Source of the DNA: Mesonia sediminis
Lineage (GTDB): Bacteria; Bacteroidota; Bacteroidia; Flavobacteriales; Flavobacteriaceae
Direction: 5' to 3'
Assembly: GCF_042684705.1 (NCBI RefSeq)
Contig: NZ_JBHULZ010000026.1
Location: forward strand, 62,001-126,000
DNA: 64,000 nucleotides
Made by a program: the position numbers and the translations under genes. Under the pieces are notes generated by a model. The model was not told the origin of the DNA. It made no database searches and saw only the letters and a program-made list of their open reading frames with translations. Shown here in pieces: positions 24,641 through 32,604 of this stretch (positions are counted from its first letter, which is position 1; each line of letters begins with the position of its first letter).

Positions 24641-25399
24641 TTACTTCCAAAACTTAATTTTCTTTTTTATTCTTTTTTTTCGCTTGAATTTAGCTTGAAA
24701 ATCTTGAGTTTCTGCCCACATCTTTTCAAAAACCACATCAAAAGGTAATTGCATACATTTTGAATATTCATCACTCATTAGCTCTACCATTTTTTTATGC
24801 GTGGTTAATCTAGCAAAATTTTTAATGCGTTCGTCAAGGCTTAAGGGTTTAAATAGCATCCGGTTAAGATCTACCAAATAAAAATTAGGTTCACCATCTT
24901 CAAGTTTAATCAGGGTGTTACCCGGCGAATGATCAAGAAAAAGTATATTATTCTCGTGTAGCTTAAAGGTAAATCGGGTAAAAGCTCTTAAAATTTCCTC
25001 ATAATTAGGAATAGTAAAATCTTTTGTAAAATCGCGATAAGTATAGTCTGCCTCAATATGCTCACATACATAATAACTTTTGCCAAAACTAAGCAAGCTT
25101 TTGGCTTCTAAATAAGCTAATGGCTGCGGGGTTCCTAGGCCTTTTTCTTTTAAATGCTGTGCATATTCAAAAGACCTTTGCGCTTTACTTTTTCTAAAAA
25201 ACCGGTAAACTACCTTGTTAATTAGATTTGGAATTTTAAAGGCTTTTACATTGAGAGTAATTCCATACTCGGTCTTAAAACACTTAATTTTATTTCGATC
25301 TTGGTTACCTAACTCAGTACCCTTTAAATCAAAATTCTCTATACAGGAGTAAATGATTTCTTCGGGTAAAGGCAAAGACGGTGTAAAATAAGCTTTCAT
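24641..25399 (-). CDS. Lipopolysaccharide kinase (Kdo/WaaP-like) family protein
   Basis: A 252-residue protein with a eukaryote-like kinase fold as in LPS core kinases (KdkA, WaaP). AFKIPNLINKVVYRF and the EYAQHLKEKGLGTPQPLAYL region form the small lobe. The catalytic loop reads FLDHSPGNTLIK, with Asp and the downstream Asn in the usual spacing, and YLVDLNRMLF provides the metal-binding Asp. The HRD histidine is replaced (LDH context), as is common in WaaP-type kinases. Phosphorylation of Kdo or another inner-core sugar is likely; position in a glycan island supports this. The gene is flanked by plus-strand glycosyltransferases. Confidence 0.85.
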   Translation of the reverse strand: MKAYFTPSLPLPEEIIYSCIENFDLKGTELGNQDRNKIKCFKTEYGITLNVKAFKIPNLINKVVYRFFRKSKAQRSFEYAQHLKEKGLGTPQPLAYLEAKSLLSFGKSYYVCEHIEADYTYRDFTKDFTIPNYEEILRAFTRFTFKLHENNILFLDHSPGNTLIKLEDGEPNFYLVDLNRMLFKPLSLDERIKNFARLTTHKKMVELMSDEYSKCMQLPFDVVFEKMWAETQDFQAKFKRKKRIKKKIKFWK

Positions 25400-25558
25400 T
25401 TATTTAACTTTGAATATAAAAAAAGATTTATGATTTAAAAGATAACGCCAAAAAAATCTAACTTTACCTAGACAAATAATTCTAAGTGTAAAATAATAAA
25501 ATTCAAATAGGCTTTTCGCTTAAATTCATATTATTATTATCATACTAATTTAAAATAG

Positions 25559-25566
25559 TAAGTTTG
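25559..25566 (+). promoter_or_regulatory. Candidate -7 promoter element (TAAGTTTG)
   Basis: TAAGTTTG matches TAnnTTTG and ends 17 bases before the ATG at 25584. The rest of the 25400-25583 gap is AT-rich without a recognised feature. Confidence 0.45.
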
Positions 25567-25583
25567 CAACATAGTTTTTCTTT

Positions 25584-26630
25584 ATGAACACCAAAACCAT
25601 TTATGTTTTACATAAAAACGGAGCTGACAATCACTATATTGGCTTAAAACAACTTCTTCAAGAAAACGATATAGAAATTAAATTCAGAGAATTTTCTATT
25701 TTTGGGAAGTTATTTAAAAGCTTGATTAAAGGCAAACCTAAGCTTTTAAAAAAACAAATTATAAACCTAATCTTTGTCGCAAAATTACTGATTAGCAAAA
25801 ATAAAAAAATAGTCCTTGGCATCGCGCCTTTTGATGATAAATTAAATCGATTATTACCTTTGCTTAAAAGACATAGCGTTTATTATCATACTTCTTGGAC
25901 CTGTTGGGATAAATCTTTTAATCCCAAACAAACCAAAAACAAAAAAACCTATACTACGTGGCGCCGGTTTTTAGAACATAAGGCAAAACATATTTTTTGT
26001 GTAACCAAAACAGCAAAAAACAGTTTATTAGCTAACTACCAATTAAAACCTGAGAAAATAAGCGTTGTTTACCACGCGGTGGATAAGGCTTTCTTTACGG
26101 ATTTTAAAACCGAAAAAAAACAGAATTCTTTTGTTTATGTGGGGCGACTGGTACAGGAGAAAGGACTAGTAGAAGTTTTAGACTTTTTTAAAGAAAACAC
26201 AACCATACAATTAACCATAATCGGACGTGGCAAGCTGGGAAATTTAGCCGAAGACGCTGCAAAATCATCAGAAAATATTTATTATTTAGGAGGCATAAGC
26301 GATAAATCAAAATTAGCTGAAATTTTAAGCGATCAACAATATCTTTTGCTCAATTCTAAAAAAACTAAAAAATGGGAAGAGCTCTTTGGTATGGTGATTA
26401 TTGAAGGCATGGCCCAAGGTCTAATACCTATAAGCAGTAATCATTCTGGCCCATCAGAAATTATCAAGAAAGAAATTGGTCTCGTCTTCCCCGAAGGGGA
26501 ATTAAATTCGACCCTATCGAAAGTGATTAACGCAATCCCGAATCCGAAAAAATCAGCTTTAGCTAAAAAAGAAGCTCATTTATTTAATTTACAAAACATC
26601 TCAAAAAAATGGAAACCAATCTTAACCTAG
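25584..26630 (+). CDS. Glycosyltransferase family 4 (GT-B fold)
   Basis: A 348-residue retaining glycosyltransferase. The C-terminal Rossmann domain begins FVYVGRLVQEKGL near residue 189, with IIGRGKLG and the EELFGMVIIEGMAQGLIPI segment carrying the paired glutamates of family GT4. The N-terminal domain is Lys-rich and very AT-rich at the DNA level. The 3' end overlaps the next gene by 22 bases, which indicates translational coupling. Sugar specificity cannot be read from sequence. It belongs to the envelope glycan island between dapD and the tsaC-type gene. Confidence 0.88.
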   Translation: MNTKTIYVLHKNGADNHYIGLKQLLQENDIEIKFREFSIFGKLFKSLIKGKPKLLKKQIINLIFVAKLLISKNKKIVLGIAPFDDKLNRLLPLLKRHSVYYHTSWTCWDKSFNPKQTKNKKTYTTWRRFLEHKAKHIFCVTKTAKNSLLANYQLKPEKISVVYHAVDKAFFTDFKTEKKQNSFVYVGRLVQEKGLVEVLDFFKENTTIQLTIIGRGKLGNLAEDAAKSSENIYYLGGISDKSKLAEILSDQQYLLLNSKKTKKWEELFGMVIIEGMAQGLIPISSNHSGPSEIIKKEIGLVFPEGELNSTLSKVINAIPNPKKSALAKKEAHLFNLQNISKKWKPILT

Positions 26631-27571
26631 AATCAATTGATGTTAGTTGTATTATAGTAAATTATAACACTACTACTTTCACCATAGATTGCGTAAAATC
26701 CATTTTAAATACGGAGCAATCTTCGCTTATTTATGAAATCATTATAGTTGATAATGCGTCCTCTTTAGAAGAATACAAACTGCTAAAAAAAGAAGTAGCT
26801 TCTATAGATAATGATAAAATAAAGTTATTTCGAAGTAAGAAAAATACTGGTTTTGGAGGTGGAAATATGCTTGGGGTGCAAATGGCTTCTCCATGCCAGT
26901 ATTATGCTTTTATAAATAATGACACCTTGCACCTTTCTAAAAACACCTTGCAGGAATTAAAAGCCTTTATGGATGAAAACCCGAGTATTGGTATATGTTC
27001 GCCCCAAATGCTAGATCAAAATAAAAATTTTAGGGTTACAATAGATCACTTTTCATCATTAGGGAGAGAAATTTTAAGACGGCCCATATTAGAGACACTT
27101 TTTCCAAAACGTTATTTAAACCGAAAGATTTTTTACGATAAACCCACTCGTGTAGATTATGTACAAGGATCTTATATGTTTACTCGTGCAGAAGAATTTA
27201 ATGCCATTGGAGGATTTGATGACAACATGTTTCTTTACTACGAAGAATCTGATATTTCTTTGCGACTTTTAAAGCAACACAACGCTAGTACTTTTCTTTA
27301 TCCGAACCTATCTTACATTCACTACAAAAACGCCAGTACAAAAAAAGGTATTCATATAAAAATAGAGCAAAAAATTTCTTTGTTATACTATACGCGTAAA
27401 CATCATGGCTATTGGCAACATAAAATATTACTCCTCTATTATATTCTGCGTTATTTTTTCACTAGTCTGGTGAAACCTAAGTATTGGAGATTATTCTTAA
27501 CCCTCTTACAAGGGGCACCCTTAACTAAATCTTTAAAGCAAACACAAAAAATTATAAATCTTCAACAATAA
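26609..27571 (+). CDS. Glycosyltransferase family 2 (rhamnosyltransferase-like)
   Basis: A 320-residue inverting GT-A enzyme. Motifs are SCIIVNYNTTTFTIDCVKS, IIVDNAS, KKNTGFGGGNMLGVQ, FINNDTLHL (metal site), VDYVQGSYMFTRAEEF and GGFDDNMFLYYEESDISLRL, the last being the ED-type catalytic region. The pattern is that of O-antigen or capsule rhamnosyltransferases such as WbbL-like enzymes, though the sugar is not certain. A basic C-terminus (HYKNAST onward, with aromatic stretches) may associate with the inner membrane. It starts inside the preceding GT4 gene. It is the last gene of the island; 249 bases follow before the next gene. Confidence 0.9.
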   Translation: METNLNLESIDVSCIIVNYNTTTFTIDCVKSILNTEQSSLIYEIIIVDNASSLEEYKLLKKEVASIDNDKIKLFRSKKNTGFGGGNMLGVQMASPCQYYAFINNDTLHLSKNTLQELKAFMDENPSIGICSPQMLDQNKNFRVTIDHFSSLGREILRRPILETLFPKRYLNRKIFYDKPTRVDYVQGSYMFTRAEEFNAIGGFDDNMFLYYEESDISLRLLKQHNASTFLYPNLSYIHYKNASTKKGIHIKIEQKISLLYYTRKHHGYWQHKILLLYYILRYFFTSLVKPKYWRLFLTLLQGAPLTKSLKQTQKIINLQQ

Positions 27572-27752
27572 ACCTTGCGCTTTAAGGAATTGACACTTAA
27601 TTTTTAACCGGTCTAATTTACGTATTTGAAAGCAGAGGTAATTTTAGCAGCTAGCAAACTAAATTTAGAAATATATTCTCTAAAATACCATCTCAAAACC
27701 GGGCCTAAAATTCTTTAAAAAAAAACTTAAAAACGCTAGGCTATTTATAGGT

Positions 27753-27787
27753 TTTGAATGTTTGTCGCAAAATAAATAGTAACTTTG
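27753..27787 (+). promoter_or_regulatory. Candidate promoter of the tsaC-type gene
   Basis: TTTG at 27753-27756 and TAACTTTG at 27780-27787 are spaced 23 bases apart, fitting the Bacteroidota promoter form. The start codon is 33 bases further on. The rest of the 27572-27820 gap shows no gene or hairpin I can support. Confidence 0.5.
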
Positions 27788-27820
27788 CCAAAAGGGTTTT
27801 TGACTACTTAATATAAAAAT

Positions 27821-28381
27821 ATGATTGAAGAAATTAACAAGGTTTTAGGGGTTTTAAAAAAGGGCGGAATTATTTTATATCCCACCGATACAGTTTGGGG
27901 AATAGGTTGTGATGCCACCAATGCAGACGCAATAGATAAAATTTATGCCCTGAAACGCAGGCAAGAAAGCAAAGCTTTAATCTGCTTGGTTTCAGATTTC
28001 AAAATGCTAAATCAATATGTTGAAGAGGTACCAGAAGTAGCTTATGATATTTTGAAATATGCTGCCAAACCAACCACCATTGTTTACGATCAACCCATAC
28101 GTGTAGCTGAAAACGTTGTAGCCGATGATAATACCTTAGGTATTCGCGTTTGCAAAGAAGCATTTTGCAATAAATTAATTCGAAAATTAAAAAGACCTTT
28201 GGTTTCCACTTCGGCTAATGTAAGTGGCCAGCCCAGCCCTAAATCTTTTCAGCAAATAAGTCCAGAAATTTTAGAGGGAGTCGACTATGTCGTAAATTTG
28301 CACCAACATAAAAAAAACAGTTCGCCTTCGGCTATTATTAAATTAAGCCAGGACGGAAAAGTGAAAATAATTAGAAAATAA
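27821..28381 (+). CDS. tsaC: L-threonylcarbamoyladenylate synthase (TsaC/Sua5/YrdC family)
   Basis: A 186-residue YrdC-domain enzyme that makes threonylcarbamoyl-AMP from threonine, bicarbonate and ATP for t6A37 modification of ANN-decoding tRNAs. The motifs LYPTDTVWGIGCDATN, KRRQESKALI and STSANVSGQPSP form the KRxxP-like and nucleotide-binding sites of the family. It is the short TsaC form without the Sua5 C-terminal domain. The following gene, cca, also acts on tRNA and starts 19 bases later, so a tRNA-maturation operon is plausible. Confidence 0.93.
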   Translation: MIEEINKVLGVLKKGGIILYPTDTVWGIGCDATNADAIDKIYALKRRQESKALICLVSDFKMLNQYVEEVPEVAYDILKYAAKPTTIVYDQPIRVAENVVADDNTLGIRVCKEAFCNKLIRKLKRPLVSTSANVSGQPSPKSFQQISPEILEGVDYVVNLHQHKKNSSPSAIIKLSQDGKVKIIRK

Positions 28382-28400
28382 GGCTTTATTTTCTCTACCT

Positions 28401-29855
28401 ATGAATGCAAAACTACATACCGTGACAAAATACCCCGAAGCATTAATCCACCCTATTTTTTCTTATATCCAAGAAGCGGCAGAACGCCTAGAGTTAGAAA
28501 CATTTGCTATTGGCGGATTTGTTAGGGATTTCTTTTTAGAACGCCATGAAGCTAAAGATATAGACATTGTATGTGTAGGCAGTGGTATAGACTTGGCACT
28601 AGAGGTCTCAAAGTTATTGCCTCATAATCCAAAAGTACAGGTTTTTAAAAATTATGGTACCGCCATGTTGCGTGCTTACGATTTAGAAATTGAATTTGTA
28701 GGAGCCCGTAAAGAATCTTATGCTCAAGATAGCAGAAACCCATCGGTTTCAAAAGGCAGTTTAGAAGACGACCAAAATAGACGTGATTTTACAATTAATG
28801 CTTTGGCGTTGCAATTAAACAAGAATAATTTTGGAGCGCTTTTAGATCCTTTTCAAGGTTTACAAGATTTAAAGAAAAAGATAATACGCACGCCCCTAAA
28901 TCCAGACATTACCTATAGCGACGACCCGTTGCGTATGTTAAGAGCCATTCGTTTTGCTACGCAGTTAAATTTCAAGATTGAAGATTCTTCTTTACAAGCT
29001 ATAACCAAAAATCACACTCGAATAAAAATTATAAGCAAAGAAAGAATTGTTGATGAACTTCATAAAATTTTGAGCGCAGAAAAACCTTCGATAGGTTTTA
29101 CATTATTGCACCAAACTAAATTACTACAACTCATACTCCCAGAATTAACAGATTTACAGGGAATAGATGAAAAAGAAGGGCAGACTCATAAAGACAATTT
29201 TTGGCATACCCTTGAGGTGGTAGATAATATTGCCCCGCACACCCAAAATGTTTGGCTACGCTGGTCGGCTTTACTTCACGATATCGGCAAAGCCCCAACC
29301 AAGAAGTTTCATAAAAAAAACGGTTGGACATTTCACGGTCACGAATTTGTTGGAGCAAAAATGGTCTTTCAATTGTTCAAAAGGTTAAAAATGCCTTTAA
29401 ACGACAAAATGAAATACGTACAAAAGCTTGTTCTTATGTCTTCGCGACCAATAGCTATTGTTGACCAAGCGGTAACCGACTCTGCAGTGAGAAGACTGGT
29501 ATTTGATGCTGGTGAAGATTTAGAAGATTTAATGACCTTATGCGAGGCAGACATAACTACCAAAAACCCAAAACGATTTAAAAAGTATCATAACAATTTT
29601 AAAATTGTTCGGCAAAAAATCAAGGAAGTTGAAGAACGCGACCACGTGCGCAACTTTCAACCCCCGGTATCTGGAGAGGAAATCATGAGGACATTCGCTT
29701 TAAAGCCTTCCCGTGAAATTGGTATAATAAAAAGTGCTATTAAAGAAGCTATTCTTGACGGAGAAATACCTAATGAGTATGAGGCCGCTAGAGATTTTAT
29801 GATAAAAAAAGGTGAAAAGTTAGGTTTAAAAAAAGTATCAAATCAAAACGAATAA
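28401..29855 (+). CDS. cca: CCA tRNA nucleotidyltransferase with HD domain
   Basis: A 484-residue class II nucleotidyltransferase that adds or repairs the 3'-CCA of tRNAs. The catalytic head has AIGGFVRDFFLERHEAKDID (GG motif and DxD), followed by RRDFTINALA and the template arginines in YSDDPLRMLRAIRFATQLNF. A C-terminal HD phosphohydrolase domain (RWSALLHDIGKAPTKKF) is present near residues 288-304. The combination is common in Bacteroidota, where the enzyme may serve as a full CCA-adding enzyme. It lies between the tsaC-type gene and ctaA (15 bases) in one direction. Confidence 0.94.
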   Translation: MNAKLHTVTKYPEALIHPIFSYIQEAAERLELETFAIGGFVRDFFLERHEAKDIDIVCVGSGIDLALEVSKLLPHNPKVQVFKNYGTAMLRAYDLEIEFVGARKESYAQDSRNPSVSKGSLEDDQNRRDFTINALALQLNKNNFGALLDPFQGLQDLKKKIIRTPLNPDITYSDDPLRMLRAIRFATQLNFKIEDSSLQAITKNHTRIKIISKERIVDELHKILSAEKPSIGFTLLHQTKLLQLILPELTDLQGIDEKEGQTHKDNFWHTLEVVDNIAPHTQNVWLRWSALLHDIGKAPTKKFHKKNGWTFHGHEFVGAKMVFQLFKRLKMPLNDKMKYVQKLVLMSSRPIAIVDQAVTDSAVRRLVFDAGEDLEDLMTLCEADITTKNPKRFKKYHNNFKIVRQKIKEVEERDHVRNFQPPVSGEEIMRTFALKPSREIGIIKSAIKEAILDGEIPNEYEAARDFMIKKGEKLGLKKVSNQNE

Positions 29856-29870
29856 TCGGTAACTTTAAAA

Positions 29871-30887
29871 ATGAGAAAGAAAGATAATAAAAGAGTAATT
29901 TACTGGCTTTTAACTGGGTGCTTATTATTATTTATAATGGTTATGGTAGGTGGAATTACTCGACTTACCGATTCTGGACTATCGATGTCTAATTACAAAT
30001 TGATTGGAGGTACAATTCCACCAATCACCGATGCAGAATGGCAAGAAGCATTTGAATTTTACAAGCAATTCCCAGAATACAAAGCCTACAATACCCATTT
30101 TGAATTAGCCGATTTTAAGGCTATTTATTTTTGGGAATGGTTTCATCGCGTATTAGGTAGGCTAATAGGTTTAGTATTCATTATACCGTTTCTTTACTTT
30201 CTATTCACCAAACAACTCAGTAAAAAAACCATTCAAAAATGTATAGGCTTATTGGTTTTAGGTGCATTTCAAGGCTTTTTAGGCTGGTATATGGTAAAAA
30301 GCGGTTTGGTAGACCAACCCGATGTGAGCCATTTTAGACTGGCCGCACATTTAACCACTGCTTTTATAACCTTTGGTTTAACCCTTTGGGTTGCTTTAGA
30401 CCTGATTTATCCGCAAAGAAGAGGTCCCAATAAACCCATCAAAAACTGGCTGATTATAGGAATCGTTATTTTACTCATTCAGATTATTTATGGTGGTTTT
30501 GTAGCTGGATTAAAAGCTGGACTGCTGCACAACCACTGGCCAATGATGAATGAGGGCCAATTTATGCACCATACCGTTTATCTTTTGGAGCCTTTCTATA
30601 AGAACTTTATTGAAAACCCAAGTGGAATACAATTTATACACAGAACACTAGCCTATGCCGTGGTATTGGTTATTCTAATTATTTGGTATAAAACCAGAAA
30701 AATGAATTTAGAAGCACAACAAAACATAGCCATTAACACCTTGCTTATTTTGGTTATTTTTCAATTTATCTTAGGGGTGCTTACTATAATTCATAAGGTG
30801 CCACTTGCTTTAGGTTTAGCTCACCAGCTGGGAGCCTTTTTACTCATTTCAAGTATGACTTTCGCCTTACATAGGTTTAGTAAATAA
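29871..30887 (+). CDS. ctaA: Heme A synthase (COX15/CtaA family)
   Basis: A 338-residue integral inner-membrane protein with eight predicted transmembrane helices. It oxidises heme O to heme A for aa3-type cytochrome oxidase. Conserved features are GGITRLTDSGLSM near the N-terminus, and histidines in WEWFHRVLGR, HFRLAAHL, FIHRTLAYA and LGLAHQLGA that bind the two hemes. The long extramembrane loop with KLIGGTIPPITDAEW matches the alphaproteobacterial/mitochondrial COX15 type rather than the short Bacillus form. It follows cca by 15 bases. Confidence 0.93.
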   Translation: MRKKDNKRVIYWLLTGCLLLFIMVMVGGITRLTDSGLSMSNYKLIGGTIPPITDAEWQEAFEFYKQFPEYKAYNTHFELADFKAIYFWEWFHRVLGRLIGLVFIIPFLYFLFTKQLSKKTIQKCIGLLVLGAFQGFLGWYMVKSGLVDQPDVSHFRLAAHLTTAFITFGLTLWVALDLIYPQRRGPNKPIKNWLIIGIVILLIQIIYGGFVAGLKAGLLHNHWPMMNEGQFMHHTVYLLEPFYKNFIENPSGIQFIHRTLAYAVVLVILIIWYKTRKMNLEAQQNIAINTLLILVIFQFILGVLTIIHKVPLALGLAHQLGAFLLISSMTFALHRFSK

Positions 30888-30898
30888 ATAAAAAAGAC

Positions 30899-30906
30899 TA
30901 TCTTTG
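30899..30906 (+). promoter_or_regulatory. Candidate -7 promoter element of the pRiA4b-like gene (TATCTTTG)
   Basis: TATCTTTG matches TAnnTTTG, is followed by C as in the extended consensus, and ends 20 bases before the ATG at 30927. Confidence 0.5.
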
Positions 30907-30926
30907 CAAGCCAAAAAATTCACCCT

Positions 30927-31460
30927 ATGGTATATAAATTTAGAATAGTTCTTGACACGTTTGATGATGTTTTTAGAGATTTAGAAATAAAAGCCTCCGA
31001 TAACTTGGAAGATTTACACAATACTATTGTGCAAGCCTTTGGATTTGATGGCACCGAGATGGCAAGCTTTTATTTAAGCGATGAAGACTGGACGCAGGGG
31101 GAAGAAATTGTGCTTTTTGATATGAGCGAAGGCACAAATGAAGTGAGAATGATGAATGAAACTCGCCTCGATAGCATCTTATCTCAAAAGCAAACCAAAC
31201 TTATTTATGTATACGACTTTTTTAGTATGTGGACATTTTATGTTGAGTTAGCTGATATCACCCAAGAAGACGAAGAAATAGATTATCCTAATTTATTATT
31301 TGCCCAAGGGCAGCTACCAGACAGTCCACCCGAGAAGCAATTTGAAGCTGACCCAGATCCTAAACAAAGAGAAGAAGATACTGATTTATTTGATGAATTT
31401 GATGATTTTGATAATCTAGACAACCTAGATGATATTGACTATAACCAGTATTGGAACTAA
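30927..31460 (+). CDS. pRiA4b ORF-3-like (IS1096 TnpR-like) family protein with acidic tail
   Basis: A 177-residue cytoplasmic protein. Residues 1-115 match the plasmid pRiA4b ORF-3-like fold (FRIVLDTFDDVFRDLEIKA, LHNTIVQAFGFDG, ASFYLSDEDW), a family of unknown biochemical role found on plasmids, transposons and chromosomes. The last 40 residues are highly acidic, with repeated D-x-x-D and FDDFDNL-type units, and may mimic nucleic acid or act as a disordered binding tail. The family name carries a mobile-element association, but no transposase or terminal repeats are visible here. Preceded by its own promoter motif and followed 47 bases later by the NdpA-like gene. Confidence 0.82.
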   Translation: MVYKFRIVLDTFDDVFRDLEIKASDNLEDLHNTIVQAFGFDGTEMASFYLSDEDWTQGEEIVLFDMSEGTNEVRMMNETRLDSILSQKQTKLIYVYDFFSMWTFYVELADITQEDEEIDYPNLLFAQGQLPDSPPEKQFEADPDPKQREEDTDLFDEFDDFDNLDNLDDIDYNQYWN

Positions 31461-31507
31461 TTTTTTTTTTGCTTTAAGCGGAAAACCACTAAACTAAAAT
31501 ATAGTAA

Positions 31508-32566
31508 ATGATAAACTTATATAGCGCTCAAATCGAAAGTCTATCGATACACCGAGTAGGAAATAAAAGCAGAAACGAAAGTCTATTTCTTTCCCAAAAC
31601 CCTTTTCAGCTCAACGATGAACTCAATGCGTTGTTAAAAGAATATTTTCTTAAATCTTTTAGAGAAAAAGAAGAGACGTATTATCAATTTAACCATGATG
31701 TAGATTTAGAATATCACGATTTATTTAAAGCGGTGAGTCAAATTTTTGACAATCCTGGTAAGGCGCATGAGCAATCACAGAAAATAGCTCAGTTATTGTT
31801 TAATGAAGGTAAACATCCGCACATTAAAAGTGGTGAGTTATACGTAGTTCATTTTGAAAATTTGATGCTGGATAATGAAAAACTTGATGGCGTAGGTATT
31901 TTTAAATCTGAGTTGAAGCATGATTTTTTACAATTTGATGAGAATCAAGGAAACTTAGAAGCTATTTTACAACAGGGCGTTAATTTGAATAAATTAGATA
32001 AAGGCGCCCTAATTTTTAATAAGAACAAAGAGGAAGGTTATAAAATTTTAAGTATAGATTCAAATAGGTATGATACAAAGTATTGGTTAGAGCAATTTTT
32101 GTCGGTAGACGTATTTGCAGATGAAAACTTTAATACCAAAAGCTATTTAAAGTTTTGTCAAGATTTTGCTAAGGATGTAGTTTTACCGGCCGAAGACAAA
32201 CAACAAGAAGTTTTGTTTATGAATCGAGCGGTAAATCATTTTGCCAAAAACGAAAACTTTAAAGAAGATCAATTTTTAAATGAGGTGCTTGAAAATCCAG
32301 AGTTAATACCTGAATTTCAACATTATAAAACCGAAAAAGCACCTAAATATAAAATCGAAGATTTAACCGAATTTCCTGTTTCAAACACAGCGGTAAGTGC
32401 GGCCAGAAAGAAAATAAAAAGTGTAATTAATCTAGACACTAATGTACAAATTAAGCTAGATTTTATAAACCCAGAAAGCGCCGAGAAGTTTATTGAAAAA
32501 GGCTGGGATGAAGAACGGCAGATGTACTACTACTTGGTTTACTTTAACAAAGAGGATAAAAAATAA
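31508..32566 (+). CDS. Nucleoid-associated protein, NdpA/YejK family
   Basis: A 352-residue protein of the NdpA (37 kDa nucleoid-associated) family. The N-terminus (NLYSAQIESLSIHRVGNKSR) and the internal HIKSGELYVVHFENLML strand are typical. The C-terminal part (LNEVLENPELIPEFQHYK, then IEDLTEFPVSNTAVSAARK) agrees with flavobacterial members. The family binds DNA in E. coli; a role in chromosome organisation is inferred. It ends against a bidirectional terminator shared with the convergent kinase-like gene. Confidence 0.82.
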   Translation: MINLYSAQIESLSIHRVGNKSRNESLFLSQNPFQLNDELNALLKEYFLKSFREKEETYYQFNHDVDLEYHDLFKAVSQIFDNPGKAHEQSQKIAQLLFNEGKHPHIKSGELYVVHFENLMLDNEKLDGVGIFKSELKHDFLQFDENQGNLEAILQQGVNLNKLDKGALIFNKNKEEGYKILSIDSNRYDTKYWLEQFLSVDVFADENFNTKSYLKFCQDFAKDVVLPAEDKQQEVLFMNRAVNHFAKNENFKEDQFLNEVLENPELIPEFQHYKTEKAPKYKIEDLTEFPVSNTAVSAARKKIKSVINLDTNVQIKLDFINPESAEKFIEKGWDEERQMYYYLVYFNKEDKK

Positions 32567-32572
32567 GAACAC

Positions 32573-32603
32573 AAAAAAACCAACTTTTCAGTTGGTTTTT
32601 TTA
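32573..32603. terminator. Bidirectional terminator between the NdpA-like and kinase-like genes
   Basis: AAAAAAACCAACT / AGTTGGTTTTTTT forms a hairpin with a TTTC loop and T-tracts on both strands, exactly between the two convergent stops. Confidence 0.85.
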
Positions 32604-32604
32604 T

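Noticed and set aside
27572..27820. Possible small RNA or tRNA in the longest gap
   Set aside because: No cloverleaf, strong hairpin or conserved motif was found; only a promoter for the downstream gene can be supported.
30927..31460. Insertion sequence or transposon suggested by the IS1096 TnpR-like family name
   Set aside because: No transposase, terminal inverted repeats or target duplications are visible around the gene.
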